Source of the DNA: Flagellimonas eckloniae
Lineage (GTDB): Bacteria > Bacteroidota > Bacteroidia > Flavobacteriales > Flavobacteriaceae
Direction: 5' to 3'
Assembly: GCF_001413955.1 (NCBI RefSeq)
Contig: NZ_LCTZ01000002.1
Location: forward strand, 2,404,501 to 2,468,500
DNA length: 64,000 bases
The notes beneath the pieces are model-generated. The model was not told the DNA's origin, did not search any database, and worked only from the letters and a program-made list of their open reading frames with translations. Positions 55,429-64,000 of this stretch are shown piece by piece. Within the stretch, counting starts at the first letter, position 1, and every line of letters starts with the position of its first letter. The position numbers and the translations under genes are program-made.

Positions 55429-55479
55429 TGCTTTAGCTAGTTTCAATCTATCATATACAGATTTTACTGTTTGTTAAAA

Positions 55480-55505
55480 TGCTATACAGTATTGACTGTA
55501 TAGCA
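55480..55505. other. Perfect 11-bp inverted repeat
   Basis: tgctatacagt (55480-55490) pairs perfectly with actgtatagca (55495-55505) around attg. No T-run follows on the plus strand. It may be a terminator stem or an operator. The rest of 55429-55755 shows no gene. Confidence 0.55.
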
Positions 55506-55755
55506 ATGGGGAAAACAAGTCAACAATGTTAATGGTAATCGCTGAAACATTAAGAATTATTTGTAAATCCAACATGATAAGATGCTTATGTGCACCCACC
55601 TTATCGAAAAAAAGTGTCCTTTAATCGATATGATTACATCCGTCAAATAGAAAAGACCATTTGTCTATTACAAATCTTTGGGTTCTAATCTAATTTGTTA
55701 CTTAGTTAAAGTTTTAAAAATGTTCCCAAATTTTTTAATCTAACTATCAATTCTT

Positions 55756-56421
55756 ATGCATTTAATAACTATCATTTGGACGTTGGTTTGTGCAACAATA
55801 ATTGTAGGGTATACAATATATTTGTTCAACAAATCTTCTTCTTTGGATACACCTTTCAAAGAACGATCCAATTTACTTGCAAACAATACCGTAGAGTTAC
55901 TATCATTTGATCTCAAAAATCAGTTACCTGGCTGGTCCTTTACACTAGATATTCCTCAGATAACGGAGGAAGTTCTATATAATAACCCCATTCTTTTCTA
56001 TTTAGAATCCGAAAGTACCTGTCTAAAACTACCTCTAAATAATGGAACTTTAGGGTATACGGCATGTGTCTACAAGAATACCGGAAAGGTTTACGTGACT
56101 TTTAAATCATTATCCGATGGTGTTTCCAACTTTTATGTTCCTGCTTGGCATTTAAATAAGTTAAAAGTTTTAATCATAAAATCCAGAGATATTAAAATTT
56201 ATGAAGATTGGGTAACTAAACCAGGTAAATCGACCATTCATAAACAACTTATAAAAGCTGGAGTCAATATAAATGACTATGAAGATATGTTGGGATATTT
56301 TAGCAACATAGCAACGATTGAATTTAAAGGTCATTTTTCATCTACAAAACCAAGTATTCAGGCTCGCGTAAAATCACCTCTCTTAGCCAAAGAATACATG
56401 AAACTTTCTTCAACGGGTTAG
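55756..56421 (+). CDS. Membrane-anchored hypothetical protein
   Basis: 221 residues. One N-terminal membrane segment ('IIWTLVCATIIVGYTIYLF') is followed by a soluble part with two Cys that could pair ('ESTCLKLPLNNGTLGYTACV'). The first two-thirds of the soluble part look beta-rich, ending in a helical segment. No family recognised. It stands alone between two gene-free stretches and is followed by a terminator. Confidence 0.6.
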   Translation: MHLITIIWTLVCATIIVGYTIYLFNKSSSLDTPFKERSNLLANNTVELLSFDLKNQLPGWSFTLDIPQITEEVLYNNPILFYLESESTCLKLPLNNGTLGYTACVYKNTGKVYVTFKSLSDGVSNFYVPAWHLNKLKVLIIKSRDIKIYEDWVTKPGKSTIHKQLIKAGVNINDYEDMLGYFSNIATIEFKGHFSSTKPSIQARVKSPLLAKEYMKLSSTG

Positions 56422-56474
56422 CCTACTTATGTAGCTAAATAGCTTTTAAAGATTAGTGTTCATTCATACCTGTT

Positions 56475-56505
56475 AAGTGGGATTTCCTTAAAAAGAAACC
56501 CACTT
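56475..56505 (+). terminator. Intrinsic terminator
   Basis: aagtggg (56475-56481) pairs with cccactt (56499-56505), with further A-T pairs inside, and is followed by a T-rich tail (ttacttttatt). It ends the membrane-anchored gene. Confidence 0.6.
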
Positions 56506-57522
56506 TACTTTTATTCACTTTTCTCAACTTATTATAAACAAATATAACTGGTTGAAAAAAAATTATTTGGATTTAAAAAAAGTAGTAATTGATACTAAAC
56601 CATATTGAAGTGAACATTAAGGAAGCTATTTTTCACCACCATAAATCCATACATGCAAAATATCAATCCATACCCAATGTCCGTCAACTTAGAAAGAAAG
56701 ATTATACCAAACCCTCCTAATTTTATGGAATAAACCTCTAATAAATGAATGTAATTAAAACCCAATTGTTAAAATGTAAGATGCTGATAAGCATGCTTAT
56801 GTTTTGTGCTAAAAAAGACTTGAAAAATTATATACCGTATAACCATACATATTTATAAAACCCAATACATTTTACATGGACAAACTCACCATTAGTAATT
56901 CCTTAATAGATGCTACAAGCAAGTATGGGGTTATGCTGCGCTTTTGCAATATATTGGAAAGAACGCGGTGAGTTTACTTTTTATATTGTGAAAGTAATCT
57001 TGTGAAAAATTTATCTAGTCAAAAAACAGGCAAGTAAATATATTTAAGCTAGTTATTAAACTCATCAATTATAATAGCATCGTATGAATTAAAAGTCTGT
57101 CTTTAATAGTGCTCTTTATATTTTACCTAGCTTAATATTCTACCAGACAACACCCGAACTATCTCCCCCTTTTTCGATCAGTCTAAAAAAGTAAATTGAC
57201 TTATTGCTCAAAATTAAGCTCTACTAATAAAAAAATTGGTGTTATTTTTAATTGTAAATCATTTGGTAAGAAGTTCTCCGATTATTTTAATTAAAATTAG
57301 ATATAAAAATGAGGTCTGTTATTTATAAAATAAATTGTCAATACATAATAAATTAAAAAAGGTTTTTAAACCATTTAATATACCTGTTCTAATCAAAAGG
57401 AAAAACCATAAACTACATTATACTAATATAAAAAATAATACTATTCTTTCAAAATAGAATAAGAAAAAAACTACGCAAAATAAAAAACAATAAAAGATTA
57501 TTGAAATACTAAAAACAACCTT
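56506..57522. other. 1-kb AT-rich gene-free stretch
   Basis: No gene of believable length was seen. A 31-codon frame at 56876-56971 is too short to support. The DNA is extremely AT-rich toward the LytTR gene and could carry a long regulatory region, but no motif was found. Confidence 0.5.
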
Positions 57523-58275
57523 ATGATTTTAAAAGTAGTTATAGTAGAAGATGAAAAACATAGTAGAGAAACTTTAAAGTCTCTTCTTGAGGAATTCTGT
57601 AAAGAAGTACAGGTAATAGCTACCGCATCCAATGTTGACGAAGCAGTTAAAGTTCTTTCCATTTTTAGCCCTGATGTGGTTTTTTTGGATATTGAACTAC
57701 AATCCGGAGTTGGTTTTGATGTATTAGAGCAAATAAAGGAGCCAAATTTTGAAGTCATTTTCACTACTGCCTTTGAAAAATATGCGATAAAAGCAATAAA
57801 GTTTAGTTCATTAGACTATTTATTAAAACCTATTGATTTAGATGAGCTACAGCTCGCTGTAGAGAAAGCAAGAAATCGTATGGATACGAGCGTATACAGA
57901 CAGCAAATTGATAATCTTATGCATAGCTTAACACGAGAATCAAATAGGCAGGAAAAAATATGTCTTGCCACAACGGCCGGTATGGAGTTTATTGCAATTG
58001 AAGATATTATTCTTTGTAAAGCTGACGGTTCCTATACATCCTTTATTCTTAAAAATAAAAAATCCTTATTAGTAAGTAAACATCTTAAGGAGTATGAGAA
58101 TTTGCTGGTTGACCAACAATTTATGAGAGTTCACAACAGCTATCTAATCAACCTAAAAGAGGTTAAAAAATATATTAAATCTGATGGCGGATATATAATT
58201 ATGAGCAATGATATGCACGTTAGTCTATCTCCCAGAAAAAAAGACGAACTCTTAGATGTTATGAGGCGAATGTAA
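57523..58275 (+). CDS. LytTR-family response regulator
   Basis: 250 residues. The receiver domain (about 1-120) has the acidic pocket 'VEDE' (9-11) and the phosphoacceptor Asp56 in 'DVVFLDIE', with 'LLKPID' (Lys) near 105. The C-terminal ~100 residues form a LytTR DNA-binding domain ('ILCKADGSYTSFIL', 'FMRVHNSYLINL'). No histidine kinase gene is next to it, so it is orphan. A very AT-rich 1-kb stretch without genes lies upstream. Confidence 0.93.
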   Translation: MILKVVIVEDEKHSRETLKSLLEEFCKEVQVIATASNVDEAVKVLSIFSPDVVFLDIELQSGVGFDVLEQIKEPNFEVIFTTAFEKYAIKAIKFSSLDYLLKPIDLDELQLAVEKARNRMDTSVYRQQIDNLMHSLTRESNRQEKICLATTAGMEFIAIEDIILCKADGSYTSFILKNKKSLLVSKHLKEYENLLVDQQFMRVHNSYLINLKEVKKYIKSDGGYIIMSNDMHVSLSPRKKDELLDVMRRM

Positions 58276-58353
58276 GTAGCCTAGAGAAGCTAAAGTTAGT
58301 TTTCTAAATCAGAGGAAAATTGAACCATAATTTCTTCTAGTTTTCTCCCATAT

Positions 58354-58716
58354 TCACATCTTGGGATTGGGGTAATTATCTGACTGGTCCTCAATAGTTT
58401 CGTCCATACAGACAAAGTCTTTTTCCAATAAAAGATGTAGTTCCTGTCCATTTTGCAAAACCATAGTATTGTTGTAACCTACTCTACTGCTTGTTGCCCA
58501 AACATCTGCTTCTTTCTTGGGTAAAGCCAATATAATGGTATTGTTTGCAAACTCCGCTTCTAGATTCAAAATATCTTCTTTGGCTATAAGACCATAGGTA
58601 AATGTATTTTGATCAAAATTGGTTTGCTCCATAAAACTTCCCTTTTTACAAAAAGTGGCTACCTCAGTTTTTGTTAATCTATATCGAACCGAGTTGCCTT
58701 TTATTCTAATCTTCAT
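58354..58716 (-). CDS. DUF7009-type small protein in the nitrite operon
   Basis: 120 residues. 'MKIRIKGNSVRYRLTKTEV' followed by a beta-rich body matches a small domain I know as DUF7009 and which sits next to siroheme or metal-cofactor genes; the name is from memory. It overlaps the siroheme synthase gene by 11 bases, so it is co-translated. No catalytic residues are obvious. It ends the operon. Confidence 0.65.
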   Translation of the reverse strand: MKIRIKGNSVRYRLTKTEVATFCKKGSFMEQTNFDQNTFTYGLIAKEDILNLEAEFANNTIILALPKKEADVWATSSRVGYNNTMVLQNGQELHLLLEKDFVCMDETIEDQSDNYPNPKM

Positions 58717-59320
58717 CCTTTTGATTTTGCTTCTTTTTTGAAGGTTTCTTCTCTACCAATCCCTTTGTAAACTCGTTAAGGGCTTCTACTTTTTCCTCAA
58801 AATCTCCTTTCAGGGTTTTGCGATATTCATTTAAGTTCTTTACCAAATCATCAATATCTTCTGGCAATACATCTTCAAAAAATTGACGAAGCCTTTTCGC
58901 TGTAGTTGGAGATTTGCCATTTGTGGAAATAGCGACTTTCACATTGCCCTTAGTGACTATTCCACCCATATAAAAATCACAAAAAGGTGGATTATCGGCT
59001 ACATTGACCAAAATACTTCGTTCCCTACAATCACGATAAACCTCCTTATTAATTTCAACTTTATCTGTACATGCAACAACAATATGCTTTCCTTTTAAAA
59101 ACTTCTTATCATAGGAATCTCTTACTATTTCTACTTGATGTTTTCCTGCCAACTCCAACGTATTAGCTAAAAACTCTGGTGCCACCATTTGCACTTTAGC
59201 ATTTGGACTGGATTTTAATAGAAAGGTTAGTTTCTCCAACCCCACATTACCTCCACCAACAATAAGAATATTCAGGTTGGCAACTTTTAAAAAAACTGGG
59301 TAAAGTTCATTCCGCTCCAT
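58706..59320 (-). CDS. Precorrin-2 dehydrogenase (siroheme synthase N-terminal domain)
   Basis: 204 residues. It has the NAD-binding motif 'ILIVGGGNVGLEKL' and 'VNVADNPPFCDFYMGGIV', then the helical 'TNGKSPTTAKRLRQFF', as in CysG N-domain/Met8-like enzymes that turn precorrin-2 into sirohydrochlorin and insert iron. There is no methyltransferase domain, so uroporphyrinogen methylation must come from another gene. Siroheme is the cofactor of NirB, encoded in the same operon. Gap of 6 bases to the histidine kinase gene. Confidence 0.9.
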   Translation of the reverse strand: MERNELYPVFLKVANLNILIVGGGNVGLEKLTFLLKSSPNAKVQMVAPEFLANTLELAGKHQVEIVRDSYDKKFLKGKHIVVACTDKVEINKEVYRDCRERSILVNVADNPPFCDFYMGGIVTKGNVKVAISTNGKSPTTAKRLRQFFEDVLPEDIDDLVKNLNEYRKTLKGDFEEKVEALNEFTKGLVEKKPSKKKQNQKDED

Positions 59321-59326
59321 CTGCTG

Positions 59327-61153
59327 TTATCTTTTTAAATTATAATTAATGGTAACCCGGGTTCCCTCACCGGGAATAGAGTTAATAAATAATCGGCCAT
59401 TGATATAACTGACCCGCTCTTTCATAAAAAAAAGGCCCATACCGCCTTCACTATTATTCTTGGGCACCTTATCAAGCTTAGAAGGGTCGAAACCCTTACC
59501 GTCATCATCTACAACAACACTCAACATGTCATCTTTATAATCAATGGTGACCAAAATATAATTGGCACCAGCATATTTAATGGCATTATTGACCGCTTCC
59601 TGGGTTACTCGATAAACATTGGTCTCTGCCAATGAATCAAAACGAATGTTTTCATCCGCCTTGTTTTCAAAAAGAATATTTTCTCCCGTTAGCTTGGATA
59701 ATTCTACAGTCATTTTTTGAAGTGCTGGAAAAATGCCATAATCGCTTAACTCTGGTGGAGTAAGGTTAAACGTTGCGGTGCGCACTCCCTTGATTAACTC
59801 AGATGCCAACTGTTTCAGGTAAGCGATTTTTTCAACTGATTTTTCCTTTTGACTTAAATTAATTGATTCAATATTGAATTTTAATGCTGTGAGCATTTGA
59901 CCAATACCGTCATGAATATCCTTGGCAATTCGCTTTCGTTCTTCCTCCTGCCCTTCTACAATTTGAATAGCCTGAAGCTGTTTTTGACGTATGCTTTCCT
60001 CATAGCTTTGTTTGGTCAACTGTTCTACTTTAAACTGATTTTTTTTACGCTCGGTAATATCAGAACATAAAATAAGTATACTCTGCTCCAAACTTGATTG
60101 GTGCATGGGGATTATGGACACATCCAACCAAAGGTTTTTACCAGTTTTCGTCTTTATTTCTATTTCCTCTGTTCTAATATTCTTTCGTTTGCCTTTAAAA
60201 ATCTCCCGTAAATATTGTTTTTGACCATCATCCTCCGTAAGGATTTCGGATAAGGGTTTATTCAGATTTTCCTTTGATAACTCCAAAAGGTCCAAAAACT
60301 TTTTGCTCATAAACGCTATACTACCATCGCTACGGGCACTGGCAAACAATGCAGCATTATCAATCACAAAATTTAATTCTTGTAGTTCTTGAAGCGACTT
60401 TTCCTTCTCTAAAAAGAGCTTTTGAATTTCCTTGGTGCTCTTATCTGATTTAATTTGACTTTGTACAAGGTCCTTTATTGTCTCCCTAATTTGAATTGAC
60501 AATGGTCTAAATATGAATACCACTTCCAAAAGCAGAATCAATAAAGACACCCCAAGCAGCAAATACTCTTTCAACTTCAGTTTTTGTAACTGAGCTTTGC
60601 TACGCTCATCATATTCATTTACGATGGCGTCCATTTTCTGTAAAAATGGACGTTCATTACTCAGCAAAATATCGAGCTGCCTGCCATATTCAGACATTGA
60701 GGTACTGCTGAAATCTAGATCTATTATCGTTTGTGCCGCCATCACCATAGCATCATGATGCGGGGTCAACTCCTTAAATAACTGTAGTATTTCAGTATCT
60801 GTTTCCACGGAAAGTCCAAGACTATCATTACCATGTTGAAGGCCATGATGAGATGTCTCCCAAACCCAAAGTGTGTGTTTTAGTTCCTCAAGCAACTCTT
60901 TACGGGAATCGGAATCCTTGTTTTTAAGGTTTAACAACAACGATTCCTTTACCAATTTTTGACTAAAGGCTCTTTGTCTTCCTGCAACATTGATAACCCT
61001 TGAATCATCCAATTGGGAGTTTAGATGCTGTTGAATCAATATTTGGGCAATGATAATGGTCAAGGCAATAGCGGCCAATGCGAATACATACCATTTGCGA
61101 ATCCGCAAAAAAGTAGAGGTGTCCAAAGAGTATTGTGAGCCGCGACTTTTCAT
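59327..61153 (-). CDS. NarX-like membrane histidine kinase (nitrate/nitrite sensing type) with PAS domain
   Basis: 608 residues. Membrane segment 1 at about 22-42, then the P-box-like motif '[15 protein letters not shown]' (53-67) as in NarX-type nitrate/nitrite sensors, a helical sensor of the PilJ/NIT kind, membrane segment 2 at about 197-216, a coiled coil, a PAS domain (about 255-370), a HisKA_3 dimerisation domain with phosphoacceptor His414 in '[12 protein letters not shown]', and an ATPase domain ('[11 protein letters not shown]', '[12 protein letters not shown]'). It probably senses nitrate or nitrite in the periplasm and controls this operon. No NarL/LuxR-type regulator gene is in the operon here, so the partner is elsewhere. 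Confidence 0.9.
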   Translation of the reverse strand: MKSRGSQYSLDTSTFLRIRKWYVFALAAIALTIIIAQILIQQHLNSQLDDSRVINVAGRQRAFSQKLVKESLLLNLKNKDSDSRKELLEELKHTLWVWETSHHGLQHGNDSLGLSVETDTEILQLFKELTPHHDAMVMAAQTIIDLDFSSTSMSEYGRQLDILLSNERPFLQKMDAIVNEYDERSKAQLQKLKLKEYLLLGVSLLILLLEVVFIFRPLSIQIRETIKDLVQSQIKSDKSTKEIQKLFLEKEKSLQELQELNFVIDNAALFASARSDGSIAFMSKKFLDLLELSKENLNKPLSEILTEDDGQKQYLREIFKGKRKNIRTEEIEIKTKTGKNLWLDVSIIPMHQSSLEQSILILCSDITERKKNQFKVEQLTKQSYEESIRQKQLQAIQIVEGQEEERKRIAKDIHDGIGQMLTALKFNIESINLSQKEKSVEKIAYLKQLASELIKGVRTATFNLTPPELSDYGIFPALQKMTVELSKLTGENILFENKADENIRFDSLAETNVYRVTQEAVNNAIKYAGANYILVTIDYKDDMLSVVVDDDGKGFDPSKLDKVPKNNSEGGMGLFFMKERVSYINGRLFINSIPGEGTRVTINYNLKR

Positions 61154-61177
61154 TTTTTGAAAATGTAAAAATAGTTC

Positions 61178-61768
61178 TTATGCTGAAATTGCTTTTTTCA
61201 CAAGTTCCAAAGATGCCATTGAAAGTGGCAGCTCCAAGGCAGCTTCCTGTCCTTTTGAAGACATTTTTCTCCAAGTTTTTTGTAAAATATCTATGAGCTT
61301 ATCGTTTTCATGTTTTTGAGCAAAAGACTCAAAATAAAATTTTAAGAAAACCAAACATATTACATCTTCCAACGTTTGGGTTTCTTCACTTTTTTTAAGC
61401 TGCTTTTTCAACAACAAAAATTCCACTTTGGCAATCAGCTCTTCCCCATAACCAACCTGTTTTAAAATCTCTGATGCTTTTTGGGCGTGGTACTTTTTTA
61501 AATCCTGTCTCCATTTCAAATATCCAACCCTATTCATTTCATAGCTTTCCCTTGGAATTTCCCAACGACGAATGTGCTGGCAGCGTGCGGTTAATTGTAG
61601 GGCCTCGGAAGCGTCTGGCAAAAAATCATTTAAAGTATCTGTCATACGTTTAGCGTACAACAATTCTTTTGGATACGTTTTGCCTTCATGAAATTCTACA
61701 TTGGGGTCATTACTATTGGCTTCATCAAAAAGACGAAAGGCCTCTAAAAGCTTCGGAGATGTTACCAT
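61178..61768 (-). CDS. DUF4202-family protein
   Basis: 196 residues. The pattern 'FRLFDEANSNDPN', 'ELLYAKRMTDTL', 'QLTARCQHIRRWEIPR' and 'GYLKWRQDLKKYHA' fits DUF4202, a helical domain with His residues that look like an HD-type metal site ('CQHIRRWE') and that recurs beside nitrite reductase genes. The role is unknown. It is 21 bases after nirD and 24 bases ahead of the kinase gene in the same operon. Confidence 0.82.
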   Translation of the reverse strand: MVTSPKLLEAFRLFDEANSNDPNVEFHEGKTYPKELLYAKRMTDTLNDFLPDASEALQLTARCQHIRRWEIPRESYEMNRVGYLKWRQDLKKYHAQKASEILKQVGYGEELIAKVEFLLLKKQLKKSEETQTLEDVICLVFLKFYFESFAQKHENDKLIDILQKTWRKMSSKGQEAALELPLSMASLELVKKAISA

Positions 61769-61789
61769 AGTATTGGATTTTTTCTAAAA

Positions 61790-62170
61790 CTATTCAGAAA
61801 ACCCAACATACACAAAGTTGTCCTCTATTTTTACAGGATAGGTAGCGATTGCTTCTAAATTTCCATTTAAGTTTTCACCTGTTTCCAGAGAAAAGGTGTT
61901 TTTATGCAACGGACAAGCGATTTTGGGATTTCCCCCTTCTTCACCGATCATACCTCGTGATAATACCATTTCCATTTTATGGGGACACAAATTTTGGCAA
62001 GCATACCATTTACCAATTCGCGTAAAATTGAACACTGCAATCTGTTTGTCTTTATATTTAATACATGCACCTCCGTTCTTAGGAAACCTTGAAACTTCGC
62101 ATGCCTTAAACCATATTTTCACATCTTCTGGCTTGGTGGCCTGATAGGTGCCTAAATCTGCAAATGTCAT
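61790..62170 (-). CDS. nirD: Nitrite reductase (NADH) small subunit
   Basis: 126 residues. The Rieske-type cluster site is visible: 'CPHKMEM' (Cys and His) and 'ACPLHKNTF' (Cys and His), so this NirD likely binds a 2Fe-2S cluster, unlike some NirD proteins that have lost it. It forms the small subunit of assimilatory nitrite reductase with NirB. It follows nirB after 25 bases. Confidence 0.92.
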   Translation of the reverse strand: MTFADLGTYQATKPEDVKIWFKACEVSRFPKNGGACIKYKDKQIAVFNFTRIGKWYACQNLCPHKMEMVLSRGMIGEEGGNPKIACPLHKNTFSLETGENLNGNLEAIATYPVKIEDNFVYVGFSE

Positions 62171-62195
62171 AGTTGAATTTTTTTAGTGTTTTGAA

Positions 62196-64000
62196 TTATG
62201 CCCAGGCCTTAGGCATTTTTTGGCCTCTTAAGTCTACATATTCAATATTACTGTCCGTTTCATCTGAGTTAATAAAGTGCGTATACCTAGATCTAATTTC
62301 TGGGGTTTCAACGGCTTCCTTCCATTCACATTTATAGGTGTCAGCATAATTTTGCATTTCCTTGTCCAATTCTTCTGCAATACCCAAAGAGTCATTGATG
62401 ACCACATTTTTAAGATAGGTAATTCCCCCTTCCAATTTTTCCAGCCAAGCTGCAGTTCTAATCAACGGTGGGGCAGTTTTGATGTAGTACATTAAAAATC
62501 GGTCTACATACTTAACTGCGGTTTCCTTGTCAACTTTCTCCGCAAAAAGCTCTGCGTGTTTTGGGTTGGCGCCGCCATTTCCACAGACATACACATTCCA
62601 TCCTCCTTCTACCGCAATGAACCCGAAATCCTTGCATCGAGCTTCCGCACATTCTCTAATGCATCCGGAAACACCACCTTTCATTTTATGTGGAGATCGT
62701 ATTCCTTTATATCTATTTTCAATTTCTATAGCGAAGCTGACACTTTCATCCATTCCGTAACGGCACCAAGTGGAGCCTACACAGCTTTTAACCGTTCGCA
62801 ATGATTTCCCATAGGCCTGACCTGTTTCAAACCCCTCAGCAATGAGTTCTTCCCAAATTAATGGAAGTTCATGAAGTTTGGCCCCAAACATATCGATACG
62901 TTGTCCACCGGTGATTTTGGTATACAAGTCATATTTTTGGGCAATTCTGCCCATGGCCATCAATTGTTTGGGCGTAATTTCACCTCCAGCTACTCTGGGA
63001 ACAACTGAATACGTACCGTTGCGCTGAATATTTGCCAAATAACGGTCATTGGAATCTTGTATGGTTTCTTGTTTATTTGCCGTTTCGTTATATACGCTTG
63101 CAAAAATGGCCGCAGTTGCTGGTTTACAAACTTCGCATCCATTTCCGTTTCCTACCGTATCCAGTAGTTCATCATAATCTTTTATCTCTCTTAGTTTTAC
63201 AATATCATAAAGCTCTTGACGGGAGTAATCAAAGTGCTCACATATTCTGACTTTTATAGTTTTGCCCAAAGATTTTAAGCTCTCCGTTACCAAATCAGCC
63301 ACCATGGGTTTGCATCCTCCACATCCGGTTGTTGCTTTGGTTACCTTTGCCACCGATTTTACACTTTCATTCCCATCATCAATTACGGAACAACAAATAG
63401 CTCCTTTTGTCACAGACTCACAGGAACACACTACAGCTTCATCTGGCAAATCCATTACATTACCCATTGCCGTACCTTCTCCTCCCCGTGCACCTAGAAT
63501 TAAATCCTCTGGATTTTCAGGCAGTGCCATTTTATTTTGATACAGTTGTAAAAGCATATTATAGTCACCAGCATCACCAACCAAAATACCCCCAAGTAAG
63601 GTTTTTCCATCTTTTGATACATTGATACGCTTGTAAAGTCCCTCTAATTTATTTTCAAAAACTATAGCATGGGCCTCCTCTTCAGTAGCAAATGGATTTC
63701 CAAAGCTGGCCACATCAACACCTATCAATTTCAATTTGGTAGACATATCTATTGATGCGCTCATTTTGGTTTCATTACCAAGAATTTGATCAACAGCCAC
63801 CTGCGCCATTTCATAGCCAGGGGCCACCAATCCATAAATCATTTGATTGTAAAGTGCCACTTCACCAATGGCAAAAATACTGGGATCCGATGTGCGCATT
63901 GTATTATCCACAACAATTCCTCCACGAATACCCATTTCTAAATTGCAGGTTTTGGCCAACTCATCACGCGGACGAATACCTGCGGAAATAATGAGCATTT
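62196..64000 (-). CDS. nirB: Nitrite reductase (NADH) large subunit, 5' part outside window
   Basis: At least 600 residues; the frame runs off the right edge and lacks the FAD/NAD start of the full ~830-residue protein. Visible parts: FAD-domain end ('ISAGIRPRDELA', 'IFAIGEVALYN'), a BFD-like 2Fe-2S site ('VVCSCESVTKG', 'TTGCGGCKP'), and the siroheme/4Fe-4S nitrite reductase part ('VKSCVGSTWCRYGM', 'GGVSGCIRECAEARC'). It reduces nitrite to ammonium with NADH, using siroheme supplied through the downstream gene. First visible gene of the minus-strand operon. Confidence 0.95.
   Translation of the reverse strand, partial: MLIISAGIRPRDELAKTCNLEMGIRGGIVVDNTMRTSDPSIFAIGEVALYNQMIYGLVAPGYEMAQVAVDQILGNETKMSASIDMSTKLKLIGVDVASFGNPFATEEEAHAIVFENKLEGLYKRINVSKDGKTLLGGILVGDAGDYNMLLQLYQNKMALPENPEDLILGARGGEGTAMGNVMDLPDEAVVCSCESVTKGAICCSVIDDGNESVKSVAKVTKATTGCGGCKPMVADLVTESLKSLGKTIKVRICEHFDYSRQELYDIVKLREIKDYDELLDTVGNGNGCEVCKPATAAIFASVYNETANKQETIQDSNDRYLANIQRNGTYSVVPRVAGGEITPKQLMAMGRIAQKYDLYTKITGGQRIDMFGAKLHELPLIWEELIAEGFETGQAYGKSLRTVKSCVGSTWCRYGMDESVSFAIEIENRYKGIRSPHKMKGGVSGCIRECAEARCKDFGFIAVEGGWNVYVCGNGGANPKHAELFAEKVDKETAVKYVDRFLMYYIKTAPPLIRTAAWLEKLEGGITYLKNVVINDSLGIAEELDKEMQNYADTYKCEWKEAVETPEIRSRYTHFINSDETDSNIEYVDLRGQKMPKAWA

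Noticed and set aside
56876..56971. 31-codon frame with a fairly normal composition
   Set aside because: Too short, no promoter or homology visible; not enough to call a gene.

Overview
The window is from a flavobacterium-like member of the Bacteroidota, most likely a marine Flavobacteriaceae genome. The evidence is a type IX secretion (T9SS) cargo with a gliding-type C-terminal domain followed by a PorP/SprF gene, several Bacteroidota-type lipoproteins, a Bacteroidota phage-type integrase, an AraC regulator with a membrane N-terminus, DUF7009 and DUF4202 genes in a nitrite operon, and a clear TAnnTTTG/TTG promoter. The DNA is AT-rich throughout except for one very GC-rich repeat block. No rRNA, tRNA or CRISPR array was seen.

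Layout. (1) 1-5.0 kb is a mobile-element core: an unknown gene, an excisionase-like HTH protein, a TOPRIM/DUF3987 primase-helicase-like protein and a tyrosine integrase. (2) 5.3-13.7 kb is probable cargo: a nuclease-NTPase fusion, a single secreted-protein gene behind a strongly folded leader, a small stand-alone domain protein, a HEPN-type protein with a small partner, a PLD-nuclease-like protein, and a two-gene exported-protein operon. (3) 13.9-17.5 kb holds an ATP-grasp enzyme and a methyltransferase-like/PIG-L fusion, an AT-rich and unexplained pair. (4) 18.3-23.1 kb is a run of minus-strand exported and lipoprotein genes (PD40 propeller, zincin, DJ-1/PfpI, beta-helix). (5) 23.3-24.9 kb is a compact HxlR regulon with two SnoaL-like paralogues, a readable promoter and three matching 17-bp dyads. 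(6) 24.9-30.1 kb carries beta-barrel proteins, an AraC regulator, an amidohydrolase, rsgA, a GNAT and a TetR gene with its operator. (7) 30.2-31.0 kb contains an ssb relic and another doubtful fragment. (8) 30.9-39.5 kb has two large lipoproteins followed by a tightly overlapped ECF sigma / membrane TPR protein / CHAT-peptidase operon. (9) 40.2-53.8 kb is a surface locus: an OmpA-type protein, a giant T9SS adhesin with 30 tandem 228-bp repeats, and PorP/SprF. (10) 53.8-58.3 kb has an alpha/beta-hydrolase lipoprotein, two unknown genes and an orphan LytTR response regulator. (11) 58.4-64 kb is a minus-strand nitrite assimilation operon: nirB (partial), nirD, DUF4202, a NarX-like histidine kinase, a siroheme synthase N-domain and DUF7009.

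The strongest unusual features are the 30-copy repeat inside the adhesin (63% GC by hand count, no difference seen between copies), the envelope-facing CHAT peptidase encoded with its own sigma factor and membrane TPR protein, the putative defence cargo next to the integrase, and the ATP-grasp/PIG-L fusion pair. All function calls rest on reading motifs by eye; no database search was possible.
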